Positions 48,443 to 54,583 of a stretch of DNA of 55,257 nt are shown in pieces. Position 1 is the first letter of the stretch, and the number at the start of each line of letters is the position of its first letter. Made by a program: the position numbers and the translations under genes. The DNA is taken from IMG/VR virus record IMGVR_UViG_3300025325_000026, positions 1 to 55,257 of that record; one strand, 5' to 3'. This DNA is from a virus. Under the pieces are notes generated by a model. It was given only the letters and a program-made list of their open reading frames with translations. It searched no databases and was not told the origin of the DNA.

Positions 48443-48544
48443 ATGCCTTTAAAAAAGTCTAATGGAAATATGTATCCGTGGGTTACGCACACACCAAAGA
48501 ATTTAATAGTGAAAACGACGGTAAAAAGAAAATTGATATTTTAG
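48443..48544 (+). pseudogene. N-terminal remnant of a phage radical SAM gene
   Basis: The frame encodes MPLKKSNGNMYPWVTHT, strongly like the start of phage radical SAM proteins of the Gp37/Gp68-like type ('KSKGNMYxWVTHT', from memory), then unrelated residues and TAG. The iron-sulfur motif is missing. A deletion joined it to the next gene. Confidence 0.4.
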
Positions 48545-48672
48545 ATAGGCGCGAAGTTCTTCTTAAAAAAATAAACTACCACAACAATGAGTGGATGTTG
48601 ATTAATAAAAAATACGAAGAGGGGCAACGAATATATAATATGGCGATGGAAATGCAGAAAAATGGCAAGTAA
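48478..48672 (+). CDS. Small coiled-coil protein (64 aa)
   Basis: 64 residues, GTG start inside the radical SAM remnant. Charged helical sequence (DRREVLLKKINYHNNEW ... YEEGQRIYNMAMEM). The start lacks a clear ribosome site; a later start is possible. Function unknown. Confidence 0.45.
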   Translation: MGYAHTKEFNSENDGKKKIDILDRREVLLKKINYHNNEWMLINKKYEEGQRIYNMAMEMQKNGK

Positions 48673-48820
48673 GATAGATTATGCGGGAATAGCTCATGAA
48701 ATATGGGCAGCTTCACAGCTTGCACAAGATGAAGGAATAGAAGATAGTGTTGGTAGGATAGAGGAGATTTTGAGAAGGGAATTTGATAATGAAGCGAAAG
48801 GCACTGTTCGAAAGACTTGA
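48662..48820 (+). CDS. Hypothetical protein (52 aa)
   Basis: 52 residues (MASKIDYAGIAHEIWAASQL ...), helical, acidic in the middle. Overlaps both neighbours out of frame by 11 and 32 bases. Such short overlapping genes are common in this region. Confidence 0.45.
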   Translation: MASKIDYAGIAHEIWAASQLAQDEGIEDSVGRIEEILRREFDNEAKGTVRKT

Positions 48821-49028
48821 AGACAAGTTCAAACAAGAGGAAAAAAATATTAATGAGTGCGCAAGAATTATATATTCTGGAATTGGATATCATGTTGAAG
48901 AAGGGTATGATTTTTCAACTGCAAACCACCCACAAGAAAAAGCGTGCTACGCACTCGCGATAAAAACATTTAACTTTTGGCAGGGCAAGTTAATGGTCAA
49001 CGGCAAAAAAAAGGATAACGGCCGTTGA
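48789..49028 (+). CDS. Hypothetical protein (79 aa)
   Basis: 79 residues from ATG at 48789. Charged helix (FERLEDKFKQEEKNINECA), then HPQEKACYALAIKTFNFW. Ends by overlapping the next gene's TTG start. Not recognised. Confidence 0.45.
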   Translation: MKRKALFERLEDKFKQEEKNINECARIIYSGIGYHVEEGYDFSTANHPQEKACYALAIKTFNFWQGKLMVNGKKKDNGR

Positions 49029-49405
49029 GTATAAAATCTCTTGCAGACATAGAAAATACCGGATACCCTGAATACATCAAGGAGCAGCTGCGCTGTGGAT
49101 TCTCAGAAAAAAAGAGTCGAAATAGAGCTTCCGATACCACTTCCGACGTGGAACTTCCTTTTTGCCGCAAATCCGTTTGTAAGAATGCGAGTGCGACATT
49201 TAATACATCTGTTCGTATCGATATATATTCTACCAGAAAACGAAAGACCGACATTGACAACATTTCAGGGAAAGCTGCACTCGATGGAATCATTGAAAGC
49301 GGTTTACTTATCGATGATTCGCCCGACCAGATCGAAAGCTACCAAGTTCACAAGCCGAAAATATCGAACAAAGAAAAAACGTTAATAGTAATCGAACAAA
49401 TATGA
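49025..49405 (+). CDS. Fused frame: small protein joined to the RusA C-terminus
   Basis: 126 residues from TTG at 49025. Residues 1-30 (SIKSLADIENTGYPEYIKEQ) look like an independent small phage protein. From about residue 62 the frame carries the RusA catalytic part: TSVRIDIYSTRKRKTDIDN ... IIESGLLIDDSPDQ, with the conserved Asp residues that bind metal in Holliday-junction resolvases. The RusA N-terminus is in another frame (49095). Confidence 0.55.
   Translation: MSIKSLADIENTGYPEYIKEQLRCGFSEKKSRNRASDTTSDVELPFCRKSVCKNASATFNTSVRIDIYSTRKRKTDIDNISGKAALDGIIESGLLIDDSPDQIESYQVHKPKISNKEKTLIVIEQI
49095..49405 (+). pseudogene. RusA-like Holliday-junction resolvase split by a frameshift
   Basis: From GTG at 49095 (AAGGAG 11 bases upstream), one frame reads VEIELPIPLPTWN ... 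NPFVRMRVRHLIHLF, the usual RusA start. The catalytic D-x-D-N segment continues only in the -1 frame after about 49205. No convincing slippery site is seen, so an indel is more likely than programmed frameshifting. Confidence 0.55.
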
Positions 49406-49625
49406 AGCGAATACTGTTCTATAATTGACAGATGCAGGTATTAAATTGCAAACATTTCTTTTACGCGATCTATTTTTATTTTTCTACGGCGCGATTTTAT
49501 CAAGACCCGTTAGTACATCTTTAGCTATAAAAAATAAACAATTTTTGTCGTGCACAACAGGTAAACTACGACCGTATCTTACCGAGAAGGGCAATCTATT
49601 TACTATGTACACGCGCCACTCCAAT

Positions 49626-49847
49626 TCAAAAGCCGGTTTCATTTCCGGCAGCGGCACACTTGGGGCACAAATGTTTCTTTTTGATGGACCAACCCTCATT
49701 TTTTAATAACTTACGCAATAAATCCCCTTTTGGTGTGCCCCTACATTTACCCGGCCCCCACGCGAGTCCGTTTCCGCACTTATCGCACCTTAAAACAGAT
49801 TCAGCCGATTTAACCCCAAATGTCTCACGTATGGTATACTCTATCAT
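49626..49847 (-). CDS. Zinc-ribbon protein, inverted paralogue of 38380
   Basis: 73 residues on the reverse strand: MIEYTIRETFGVKSAESV, then CDKCGNGLAWGPGKCRG and CPKCAAAG. The core is the 126-bp perfect inverted copy of 38439-38564; both ends differ. It is the last gene of the reverse-strand operon. The 220 bases to its left (49406-49625) hold nothing I could assign. Confidence 0.65.
   Translation of the reverse strand: MIEYTIRETFGVKSAESVLRCDKCGNGLAWGPGKCRGTPKGDLLRKLLKNEGWSIKKKHLCPKCAAAGNETGF
49663..49788 (-). repeat. 126-bp perfect inverted duplication, copy 2
   Basis: Reverse complement identical to 38439-38564. Perfect identity over 126 bp within divergent flanks indicates recent gene conversion or duplication. 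Confidence 0.9.
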
Positions 49848-49894
49848 TTGTTGCCCCTTATCCGCACCTCTAATATCAATATGATTGTATAATA

Positions 49895-49996
49895 AACAAC
49901 CTCTCCCGGCCGCAATGACCCGCGAAGATTATGCATCGATTTGGGAATCGATTGCCGGGAGAGATTAAGGTTTCGTGACTTCGCGGGTCAGTTGTT
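49895..49996. ncRNA. Candidate H-type pseudoknot RNA
   Basis: Four perfect complementary pairs: AACAAC (49895-49900) with GTTGTT (49991-49996); CTCTCCCGGC (49901-49910) with GCCGGGAGAG (49954-49963); TGACCCGCGAAG (49916-49927) with CTTCGCGGGTCA (49979-49990); ATCGATT (49935-49941) with AATCGAT (49946-49952). The second and third interlock, so the whole forms a pseudoknot with 35 Watson-Crick pairs in 102 bases. It lies between reverse-strand genes, so the RNA probably runs leftward. No known ribozyme or riboswitch consensus was recognised. Confidence 0.65.
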
Positions 49997-50014
49997 AAAT
50001 ATAATAAAATGTTT

Positions 50015-50158
50015 TTACCGTGTCAAATAATTCCATAAAAAAGATACGACGAAAACAAATACTCCGATAAACGTTAGAGTTACCAGTATTAAACGCAACG
50101 AAATGTCAACTATTTCGCGGAGAAGTAACCTGAAGAATTGGCTTGTGGTCGGCGTCAT
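50015..50158 (-). CDS. Single-span membrane protein (47 aa)
   Basis: 47 residues: a basic amphipathic start (SQFFRLLLREIVDISLRL) and one membrane span (LVTLTFIGVFVFVVSFLW). ATG at 50158 with AGGA upstream. Possibly an exclusion or anti-host membrane peptide. The fold alone supports the call. Confidence 0.5.
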   Translation of the reverse strand: MTPTTSQFFRLLLREIVDISLRLILVTLTFIGVFVFVVSFLWNYLTR

Positions 50159-50183
50159 TATGATTCAATCCTGTTGTTGTTTT

Positions 50184-50276
50184 TTAACAGTTTAATATTG
50201 ATAGTACTCCTGCAATTATTATTAATATAGTTGACACTAAGAGATGTTGGTATTGGTATTGCCACGGCGTTTTCAT
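50184..50276 (-). CDS. Tiny membrane peptide (30 aa)
   Basis: 30 residues (MKTPWQYQYQHLLVSTILII ...), one predicted span. Its ATG overlaps the upstream stop as ATGA, which argues for translation. Function unknown. Confidence 0.45.
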   Translation of the reverse strand: MKTPWQYQYQHLLVSTILIIIAGVLSILNC

Positions 50277-50467
50277 GCTGCAACCAGCTCCGGTTTATGA
50301 TTTTTTCTTGCCGACCTGATTCTCATGCAAGTAGTTCGTGTTGTCGCCTTGCATAAATTGCATGGCTGCGATTCTGGTATTCCTTTGAACAGGTCAAGGC
50401 ATTCGTTGTAATGATTTATTTCAGATCCAGTGATTTCGTGCATGGTTTCGGTTAGTGTAGATTTCAT
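50273..50467 (-). CDS. Small Cys-containing protein (64 aa)
   Basis: 64 residues with PCNLCKATTRTTC (three Cys). GGAGAGGGG precedes the ATG. Overlaps neighbours at both ends by ATGA-type junctions in the reverse operon. Function unknown. Confidence 0.5.
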   Translation of the reverse strand: MKSTLTETMHEITGSEINHYNECLDLFKGIPESQPCNLCKATTRTTCMRIRSARKNHKPELVAA

Positions 50468-50559
50468 TTCGTAAACCCCTCTCCGTTAATGGCGTCTAAA
50501 AACAGGGCTTCTTCGCTTTTTTCGAAACCAGTCCTGCCGATGCCAAATTTCGATAGCAC
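50464..50559 (-). CDS. Possible small protein, start uncertain
   Basis: A frame ending ALFLDAINGEGFTK overlaps the next ATG as ATGA. A GTG at 50559 gives 31 residues, but the frame extends upstream with a CAKC motif and no clear start. The overlap suggests coding; alternatively it is noise in the 76-bp gap to 50635. Confidence 0.3.
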   Translation of the reverse strand: MLSKFGIGRTGFEKSEEALFLDAINGEGFTK

Positions 50560-50634
50560 TTCAATCTGGCCAGATTGACATTTCGCACAACTACCTCGAT
50601 GACGAACTCAGCCTGGAGTTCCCAGCTTCGGCCT

Positions 50635-50874
50635 TCAGTTGACCGACGGTTTGGCGTCGTCCGCCTGTTCCGCGAGCTCTGATGACTCTATTGTCAACGA
50701 AACGTCATGGATGCAATGCGGATCTGCGTTGATCCGGTCTATAACGCGGGTCAGTGTGGCTAAAGGGCCGTCGGCGCCGACCGGAAAAATTGCCGTTGGA
50801 AGTGCCTCGTTGTTTCGCGTGTAAACGATAACAACGCGGCCGTCTCGGATTTCGGTTTTGAACGTGCGTATCAT
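50635..50874 (-). CDS. Hypothetical protein (79 aa)
   Basis: 79 residues: beta-rich start (IRTFKTEIRDGRVVIVYTR), helical middle and acidic tail. Coupled to the upstream gene by ATGA. Base composition is GC-richer than the rest of the phage, which suggests a different origin for this operon. Confidence 0.5.
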   Translation of the reverse strand: MIRTFKTEIRDGRVVIVYTRNNEALPTAIFPVGADGPLATLTRVIDRINADPHCIHDVSLTIESSELAEQADDAKPSVN

Positions 50875-51101
50875 ATCAATTCCGTTCTATGCCCGTTGCC
50901 GGGCGGGAGTATAGTCATGTTTTCATGTCCGTTGTTATCGTTAAGCTCTTCAATTCTTTTTCTTATTTCCACGATTTTTTTTTCGTGGAAAGCTATTAAT
51001 TTGCGCCATTTTTCAATGGAGGCGCAGTTTGACGGAACGTATTGCGCCCGGCGATTCGCCTTAATACGTTCCGCCGCGGCAAAAAGTGCCGCACAAAACA
51101 T
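50871..51101 (-). CDS. Small coiled-coil protein (76 aa)
   Basis: 76 residues. IEKWRKLIAFHEKKIVEIRKRIEEL forms a coiled coil. ATG at 51101 inside the preceding gene; overlap of 41 bases. Function unknown. Confidence 0.45.
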   Translation of the reverse strand: MFCAALFAAAERIKANRRAQYVPSNCASIEKWRKLIAFHEKKIVEIRKRIEELNDNNGHENMTILPPGNGHRTELI

Positions 51102-51231
51102 CGTTGTACGCTGCTCTCAGGGCAGACAGGTACGTAGCGACGGCGTTGCATGTGCTGCGATTTTCGGGGACGCGGACAACATGTTTTTCAATCCCCGTTG
51201 ATCTAGACACAATTACTTTTATTGCTTTCAT
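51061..51231 (-). CDS. First gene of the reverse operon (56 aa)
   Basis: 56 residues from ATG at 51231 (AAGGGG upstream). MKAIKVIVSRSTGIEKHVVR, a beta-alpha start, no known family. It is transcribed from the promoter in the left arm of the inverted repeat. Confidence 0.5.
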   Translation of the reverse strand: MKAIKVIVSRSTGIEKHVVRVPENRSTCNAVATYLSALRAAYNDVLCGTFCRGGTY

Positions 51232-51267
51232 TTTATCCCCTTCGTTGATTGTTGTCTCTAACCTATA

Positions 51268-51347
51268 ACTATAATATACATCAATCGTAATACGTTTGCA
51301 ATGCAATTTTGATTTATTTTTAAAAAAGTGTGTTCAAGTTAGAACAC
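51268..51347 (-). repeat. 80-bp perfect inverted repeat, left arm
   Basis: Exact reverse complement of 51584-51663. Each arm carries an outward promoter (TTGCAA-N17-TATATT) and the half or whole of a GTGTTC-N6-GAACAC operator. Confidence 0.95.
51273..51301 (-). promoter_or_regulatory. Leftward promoter of the reverse operon
   Basis: On the - strand: TTGCAA (51301-51296), 17 bases, TATATT (51278-51273). Identical to the rightward promoter in the other arm. Confidence 0.7.
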
Positions 51348-51351
51348 ACTT
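51326..51351. promoter_or_regulatory. Operator, 26-bp palindrome
   Basis: AAGTGTGTTC-N6-GAACACACTT, perfect over 10-bp half-sites. The right arm (51584-51605) keeps the inner GTGTTC-N6-GAACAC core. Likely bound by the RHH-like product of 51402, giving simultaneous control of both outward promoters and its own. Confidence 0.65.
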
Positions 51352-51365
51352 CCCATCGGTAGCTG

Positions 51366-51395
51366 TTGTAAAACGTAATACCAATGATGTATATT
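51366..51395 (+). promoter_or_regulatory. Promoter of the RHH-like gene, leaderless
   Basis: TTGTAA (51366-51371), 18 bases, TATATT (51390-51395), then six bases to ATG at 51402. Confidence 0.55.
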
Positions 51396-51401
51396 TGTGC
51401 T

Positions 51402-51581
51402 ATGGAAAATAAAAATCCAGGAAACAGAACGCCTAGGCGCGGGCACCGAAGTCCCGAGTATGATGTAGCTCAAAAAGTAATTTCCTTTCGCTTTCCAGCA
51501 TTTTTGATCAACTTTTGCAGATCGATCGGGTCTGCAAAAGTCCGCGAAATTATCGAAAAAGCCCAAAAAGAACAAATTTGA
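51402..51581 (+). CDS. RHH-like regulator inside the inverted repeat
   Basis: 59 residues. A basic N-terminal arm (PGNRTPRRGHRSPEYD) precedes QKVISFRFPAFLINF and KVREIIEKAQK, the strand-helix-helix order of ribbon-helix-helix repressors. No ribosome site; leaderless promoter. Its gene is enclosed by the 80-bp arms holding palindromic operators, so autorepression and repression of both flanking transcripts is the natural model. It may set the phage's early or quiescent state. Confidence 0.6.
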   Translation: MENKNPGNRTPRRGHRSPEYDVAQKVISFRFPAFLINFCRSIGSAKVREIIEKAQKEQI

Positions 51582-51583
51582 CC

Positions 51584-51663
51584 GTGTTCTAACTTGAACA
51601 CACTTTTTTAAAAATAAATCAAAATTGCATTGCAAACGTATTACGATTGATGTATATTATAGT
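51584..51663 (+). repeat. 80-bp perfect inverted repeat, right arm
   Basis: Exact reverse complement of 51268-51347; begins 2 bases after the RHH-like gene's stop. Confidence 0.95.
51630..51658 (+). promoter_or_regulatory. Rightward promoter
   Basis: TTGCAA (51630-51635), 17 bases, TATATT (51653-51658). Drives the gene at 51685, which has a normal GAAGGAG ribosome site. Confidence 0.7.
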
Positions 51664-51684
51664 CATACAAGAAGGAGAAATCTT

Positions 51685-51921
51685 ATGAAAATCAACATCC
51701 TACACTCTCTGTACTGCGAGATGTCATCCTACGATACATGTCCAGTGTGCCTGTAGCCGCGTACGCACGAGGCGGCGCAGGGCGGCTGTGAGACCTGCGG
51801 CGACAAGAAAAGGCAACACGTCGCAAAAATACGGGCGATGTGGAAAGCGGCGGCACTCCTCGGGTCGAGAGAGGTGTATTTTCAGGCAAAACACAAGGTT
51901 TCAATCATCGGCTATGATTGA
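51685..51921 (+). pseudogene. Zinc-ribbon gene interrupted by an in-frame amber codon
   Basis: From ATG 51685 the frame reads 23 residues (ending YDTCPVCL), TAG at 51754-51756, then continues in the same frame for 54 residues with GGCETCGDKKRQHVAK to TGA at 51919. The two knuckles CPVC and CETC would form one zinc ribbon only if TAG is read through. Either a recent nonsense mutation, an amber-suppressed gene or a regulated truncation. Confidence 0.6.
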
Positions 51922-51954
51922 CGAGTACGAAAACAATAAAAAATTGGAGGAAAA

Positions 51955-52782
51955 ATGTTGATCGAAATCAGACGTTGGACTGATGGAGTAGGAATTTTTT
52001 CGGGGGATTATGAAAGTGTTCGACAGTGCGTGAGTGATGCTGGTGGAAAAAAAATGAATCTGAGTTCTGCGAATCTGCGTTCTGCGGATCTGCGTTCTGC
52101 GGATCTGCGTTCTGCGGATCTGCGTTCTGCGGATCTGCGTTCTGCGGATCTGAGTTTTGCGGATCTGAGTTCTGCGAATCTGCGTTCTGCGGATCTGAGT
52201 TCTGCGGATCTGAGTTTTGCGGATCTGCGTTTTGCGGATCTGCGTTCTGCGGATCTGCGTTCTGCGAATCTGAGTTTTGCGGATCTGCGTTCTGCGGATC
52301 TGAGTTCTGCGAATCTGAGTTCTGCGAATCTGAGTTCTGCGGATCTGCGTTCTGCGGATCTGAGTTCTGCGAATCTGAGTTCTGCGAATCTGAGTTCTGT
52401 GGATCTGAGTTCTGCGGATCTGCGTTCTGCGGATCTGCGTTTTGCGGATCTGCGTTCTGCGAATCTGAGTTCTGCGAATCTGAGTTCTGCGAATCTGCGT
52501 TCTGCGGATCTTGACAAAAAATATAGATTTGTTTCAATTTTTCCTATCGGTTCAGAGAGCGGATGTTTGTGGGCAATGTTGGATTGTGACGGAATTTTGA
52601 AATACAATCGTGGTTGTTTTTCAGGAACAAAAGAAGAGTTTTTGGCCGCTGTTACCAAAAAACACGCCGGAACAAAATTCGAGAAAATTTATATCAATGC
52701 GGTTAATTTTATTGAGTCGGCTACGGCTGTAGAAATGGAAACAAAACCGGTCGAGGGCCGATCGGATGGTGAGAGGGGGTAG
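51955..52782 (+). CDS. Pentapeptide-repeat protein
   Basis: 275 residues, ATG with TTGGAGG upstream. After a 33-residue cap, about 30 tandem A(D/N)L(R/S)(S/F) units (residues 35-186) fold as a right-handed quadrilateral helix, as in MfpA/Qnr-type proteins that mimic DNA. A globular C-terminal domain (KYRFVSIFPIGSESGCLWAM ...) follows, which is common in phage versions. The 15-bp DNA units are nearly identical, differing at three single bases. Possible roles: inhibitor of a DNA-binding host enzyme such as gyrase, or scaffold. Confidence 0.85.
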   Translation: MLIEIRRWTDGVGIFSGDYESVRQCVSDAGGKKMNLSSANLRSADLRSADLRSADLRSADLRSADLSFADLSSANLRSADLSSADLSFADLRFADLRSADLRSANLSFADLRSADLSSANLSSANLSSADLRSADLSSANLSSANLSSVDLSSADLRSADLRFADLRSANLSSANLSSANLRSADLDKKYRFVSIFPIGSESGCLWAMLDCDGILKYNRGCFSGTKEEFLAAVTKKHAGTKFEKIYINAVNFIESATAVEMETKPVEGRSDGERG

Positions 52783-52880
52783 GTATGCGGAAGTGATATT
52801 CCGTAAGTAATGTATGGCCGATTCGGCAGGGTAGGCCTATTATAATATTCCTATTGCGCCTGCAATATTATATTGCTGTT

Positions 52881-53714
52881 ATGGGAGAATTAACGGTAAC
52901 CGACCTATTCGGTACAAGAAATTTTGTTGATGTGGCAATTGAGCGCTTGCGGGTGCATGAGTGTATTGCAAAAAATATGAGTGATGACGGATACTGGGTA
53001 GGCATTTCAGGTGGAAAGGACTCTTCTGTGATTTATGACCTTGTAAAAAAGTCAGGAGTCAAAGCGACTTTTCACCATTCGCTTACAACGGTGGACGCTC
53101 CGGAAACCGTGCGACATATTAAAAATGATTATCCCAATGTTATTATTCACAGGCCAAAGGTTGCCATGCTCAATAAAATACGACAAGTTCGAACCGCTCC
53201 TCCGTCGCGCAATGGTCGCCGGTGGTGCTGCCGTGACTACAAAGAGCACTTCGGAACCGGCCATATGGTTGTTACCGGGGTTCGTGCTGGCGAATCCGCA
53301 CGGAGGTCGGGATATCGCGTGATAGAGCAATGCATGAGGGTAAAGACAAAAAGATTTATGCATTGCATTATTGATTGGACGGATGGAATGGTATGGGAAT
53401 ACATAAAAATAAACAATCTTCCTATCAATCCATTGTATTTACCGCCGTACAATTTCAATCGTGTCGGATGCGTTCTTTGTCCCCTTGCTCTTCCTGGTGT
53501 CGAAAAGCAAAGTCGTGAATGGCATCCAAAAATTGTAAATGCGTGGGAAAAGTCAATCAAGGCGTGGTTTGTTAGATTTGGAGATGAGTGTTGTAATATT
53601 GCAGGAATAAAAACACCTAGTGATTATTGGAGGTGGTGGCTGACCGGTCAGGCCGGAGCGCTTCCCGATGAAAATCAGGAAACATTAATATTTGACGAAC
53701 CGAAAGGGGTTTGA
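52881..53714 (+). CDS. PAPS-reductase/DndC-like PP-loop enzyme 2
   Basis: 277 residues from ATG at 52881, six bases after TATATT, hence probably leaderless. PP-loop VGISGGKDSSVIYDL (about 38-52), RWCCRDYKEHFG, VTGVRAGESARRSGYR and VGCVLCPLA give the typical PAPS-reductase family signature, with Cys residues suited to an iron-sulfur cluster, as in DndC. Distinct from the enzyme at 807 in length and in having no N-terminal zinc finger. Substrate unknown; DNA thio-modification genes (dndBDE) are absent. Confidence 0.8.
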   Translation: MGELTVTDLFGTRNFVDVAIERLRVHECIAKNMSDDGYWVGISGGKDSSVIYDLVKKSGVKATFHHSLTTVDAPETVRHIKNDYPNVIIHRPKVAMLNKIRQVRTAPPSRNGRRWCCRDYKEHFGTGHMVVTGVRAGESARRSGYRVIEQCMRVKTKRFMHCIIDWTDGMVWEYIKINNLPINPLYLPPYNFNRVGCVLCPLALPGVEKQSREWHPKIVNAWEKSIKAWFVRFGDECCNIAGIKTPSDYWRWWLTGQAGALPDENQETLIFDEPKGV

Positions 53715-53716
53715 TC

Positions 53717-53887
53717 ATGTGCGAACTGATTGTTGTTGACGTTGCGGGTGGCTATGCAATTGAACTGAAGAGTGGAGAACTACCGAACCACGAAAAGAAC
53801 AGCAAGTTTCTTGAGCGTGTTTACAAACACAAGCACGTTGCGGTTGCAAGGGCCAGAGATATTGAAAAAGAGGCTGTTCCGGAATAG
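53717..53887 (+). CDS. Hypothetical protein (56 aa)
   Basis: 56 residues, ATG 3 bases after the PP-loop gene's stop. MCELIVVDVAGGYAIELKSG, then a basic helix. No family recognised; likely in the same transcript, which ends at the following terminator. Confidence 0.5.
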   Translation: MCELIVVDVAGGYAIELKSGELPNHEKNSKFLERVYKHKHVAVARARDIEKEAVPE

Positions 53888-53915
53888 TTTTACTGGGTAG
53901 GTTTAAGCTTTTTTT

Positions 53916-53954
53916 AAAAAGTTCGTTGTGGTTTTATTGCACAACGAACTTTTT
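53916..53954. terminator. Strong bidirectional terminator
   Basis: A perfect 15-bp stem (53916-53930 with 53940-53954) with a 9-base loop; A-run on the left and T-run on the right make it work on both strands. Confidence 0.85.
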
Positions 53955-54065
53955 GTTTTACGGAGCCCTATTATAATATATGAAAAAATGTTGCAGTTTC
54001 TTGCAATGTACACAAAGTGTGTACGATTTCTTTATATTACAAATCAATATCTTATAAATTACATC

Positions 54066-54093
54066 TTGTATCTTAACACGGCGGTTGTATAAT
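54066..54093 (+). promoter_or_regulatory. Promoter before the terminal genes
   Basis: TTGTAT (54066-54071), 16 bases, TATAAT (54088-54093). Gives a leader of about 120 bases. Upstream, GTACAC-N5-GTGTAC (54008-54024 region) is an operator-like dyad. The rest of 53955-54223 holds no gene. Confidence 0.55.
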
Positions 54094-54223
54094 TTATATC
54101 CTACGGTCGCGATTAAATTTTATACCCGCATTCCGTCGCCCCCTCATGTTGATTCTGTTGCGAGGTTGGTGGGTTTTGATTATATTGATTTATAAATATT
54201 TTGTCGTTTAACGAAAGGTTGTT

Positions 54224-54580
54224 ATGGATTACGGTACATTCAAAGAAGGCCCGGCTACTGGTGTAGATCCTCGACCGCTAACTCAGCTTGCGCTCTCTGG
54301 TTTTGCTGATTTCGCCGAAATTGATATAAGTGACTCCAGTTCCGACGAGGATATTTCGCTCGAAGATCTGTTCGGAGCGGACAAGCTTTTTCGCGCTGTC
54401 AAGTCAACCGATTCTTCAGACGGCGTTTTGCTCGTAAGAACACTTAACAATTATTCGGCTGGTTACGTTTCTTATCCGCTTGCGGCGGGTGAAAAAGACG
54501 TTATACTTACCCCGATAACACATATCAAAAAAACAGGCAGCATATCAGGTGTTATTGTTTTTTGGCAGTTGAAGGGATAA
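54224..54580 (+). CDS. Hypothetical acidic protein (118 aa)
   Basis: 118 residues with an acidic cluster (EIDISDSSSDEDISLEDLFG) and a C-terminal hydrophobic strand (SGVIVFWQLKG). AAAGGT precedes the ATG. Beta-rich middle. Perhaps a minor virion or packaging protein; not recognised. Confidence 0.5.
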   Translation: MDYGTFKEGPATGVDPRPLTQLALSGFADFAEIDISDSSSDEDISLEDLFGADKLFRAVKSTDSSDGVLLVRTLNNYSAGYVSYPLAAGEKDVILTPITHIKKTGSISGVIVFWQLKG

Positions 54581-54583
54581 CCA

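Noticed and set aside
52053-52510. Diversity-generating retroelement target
   Set aside because: Variation is not adenine-specific, and no reverse transcriptase or template repeat is present.
51968-52658. Two long reverse-strand frames opposite the pentapeptide gene (QNADP- and RRSAE-type repeats)
   Set aside because: Shadows of a 15-bp repeat that is open in several frames; only the forward frame has a ribosome site, a cap and a globular end.
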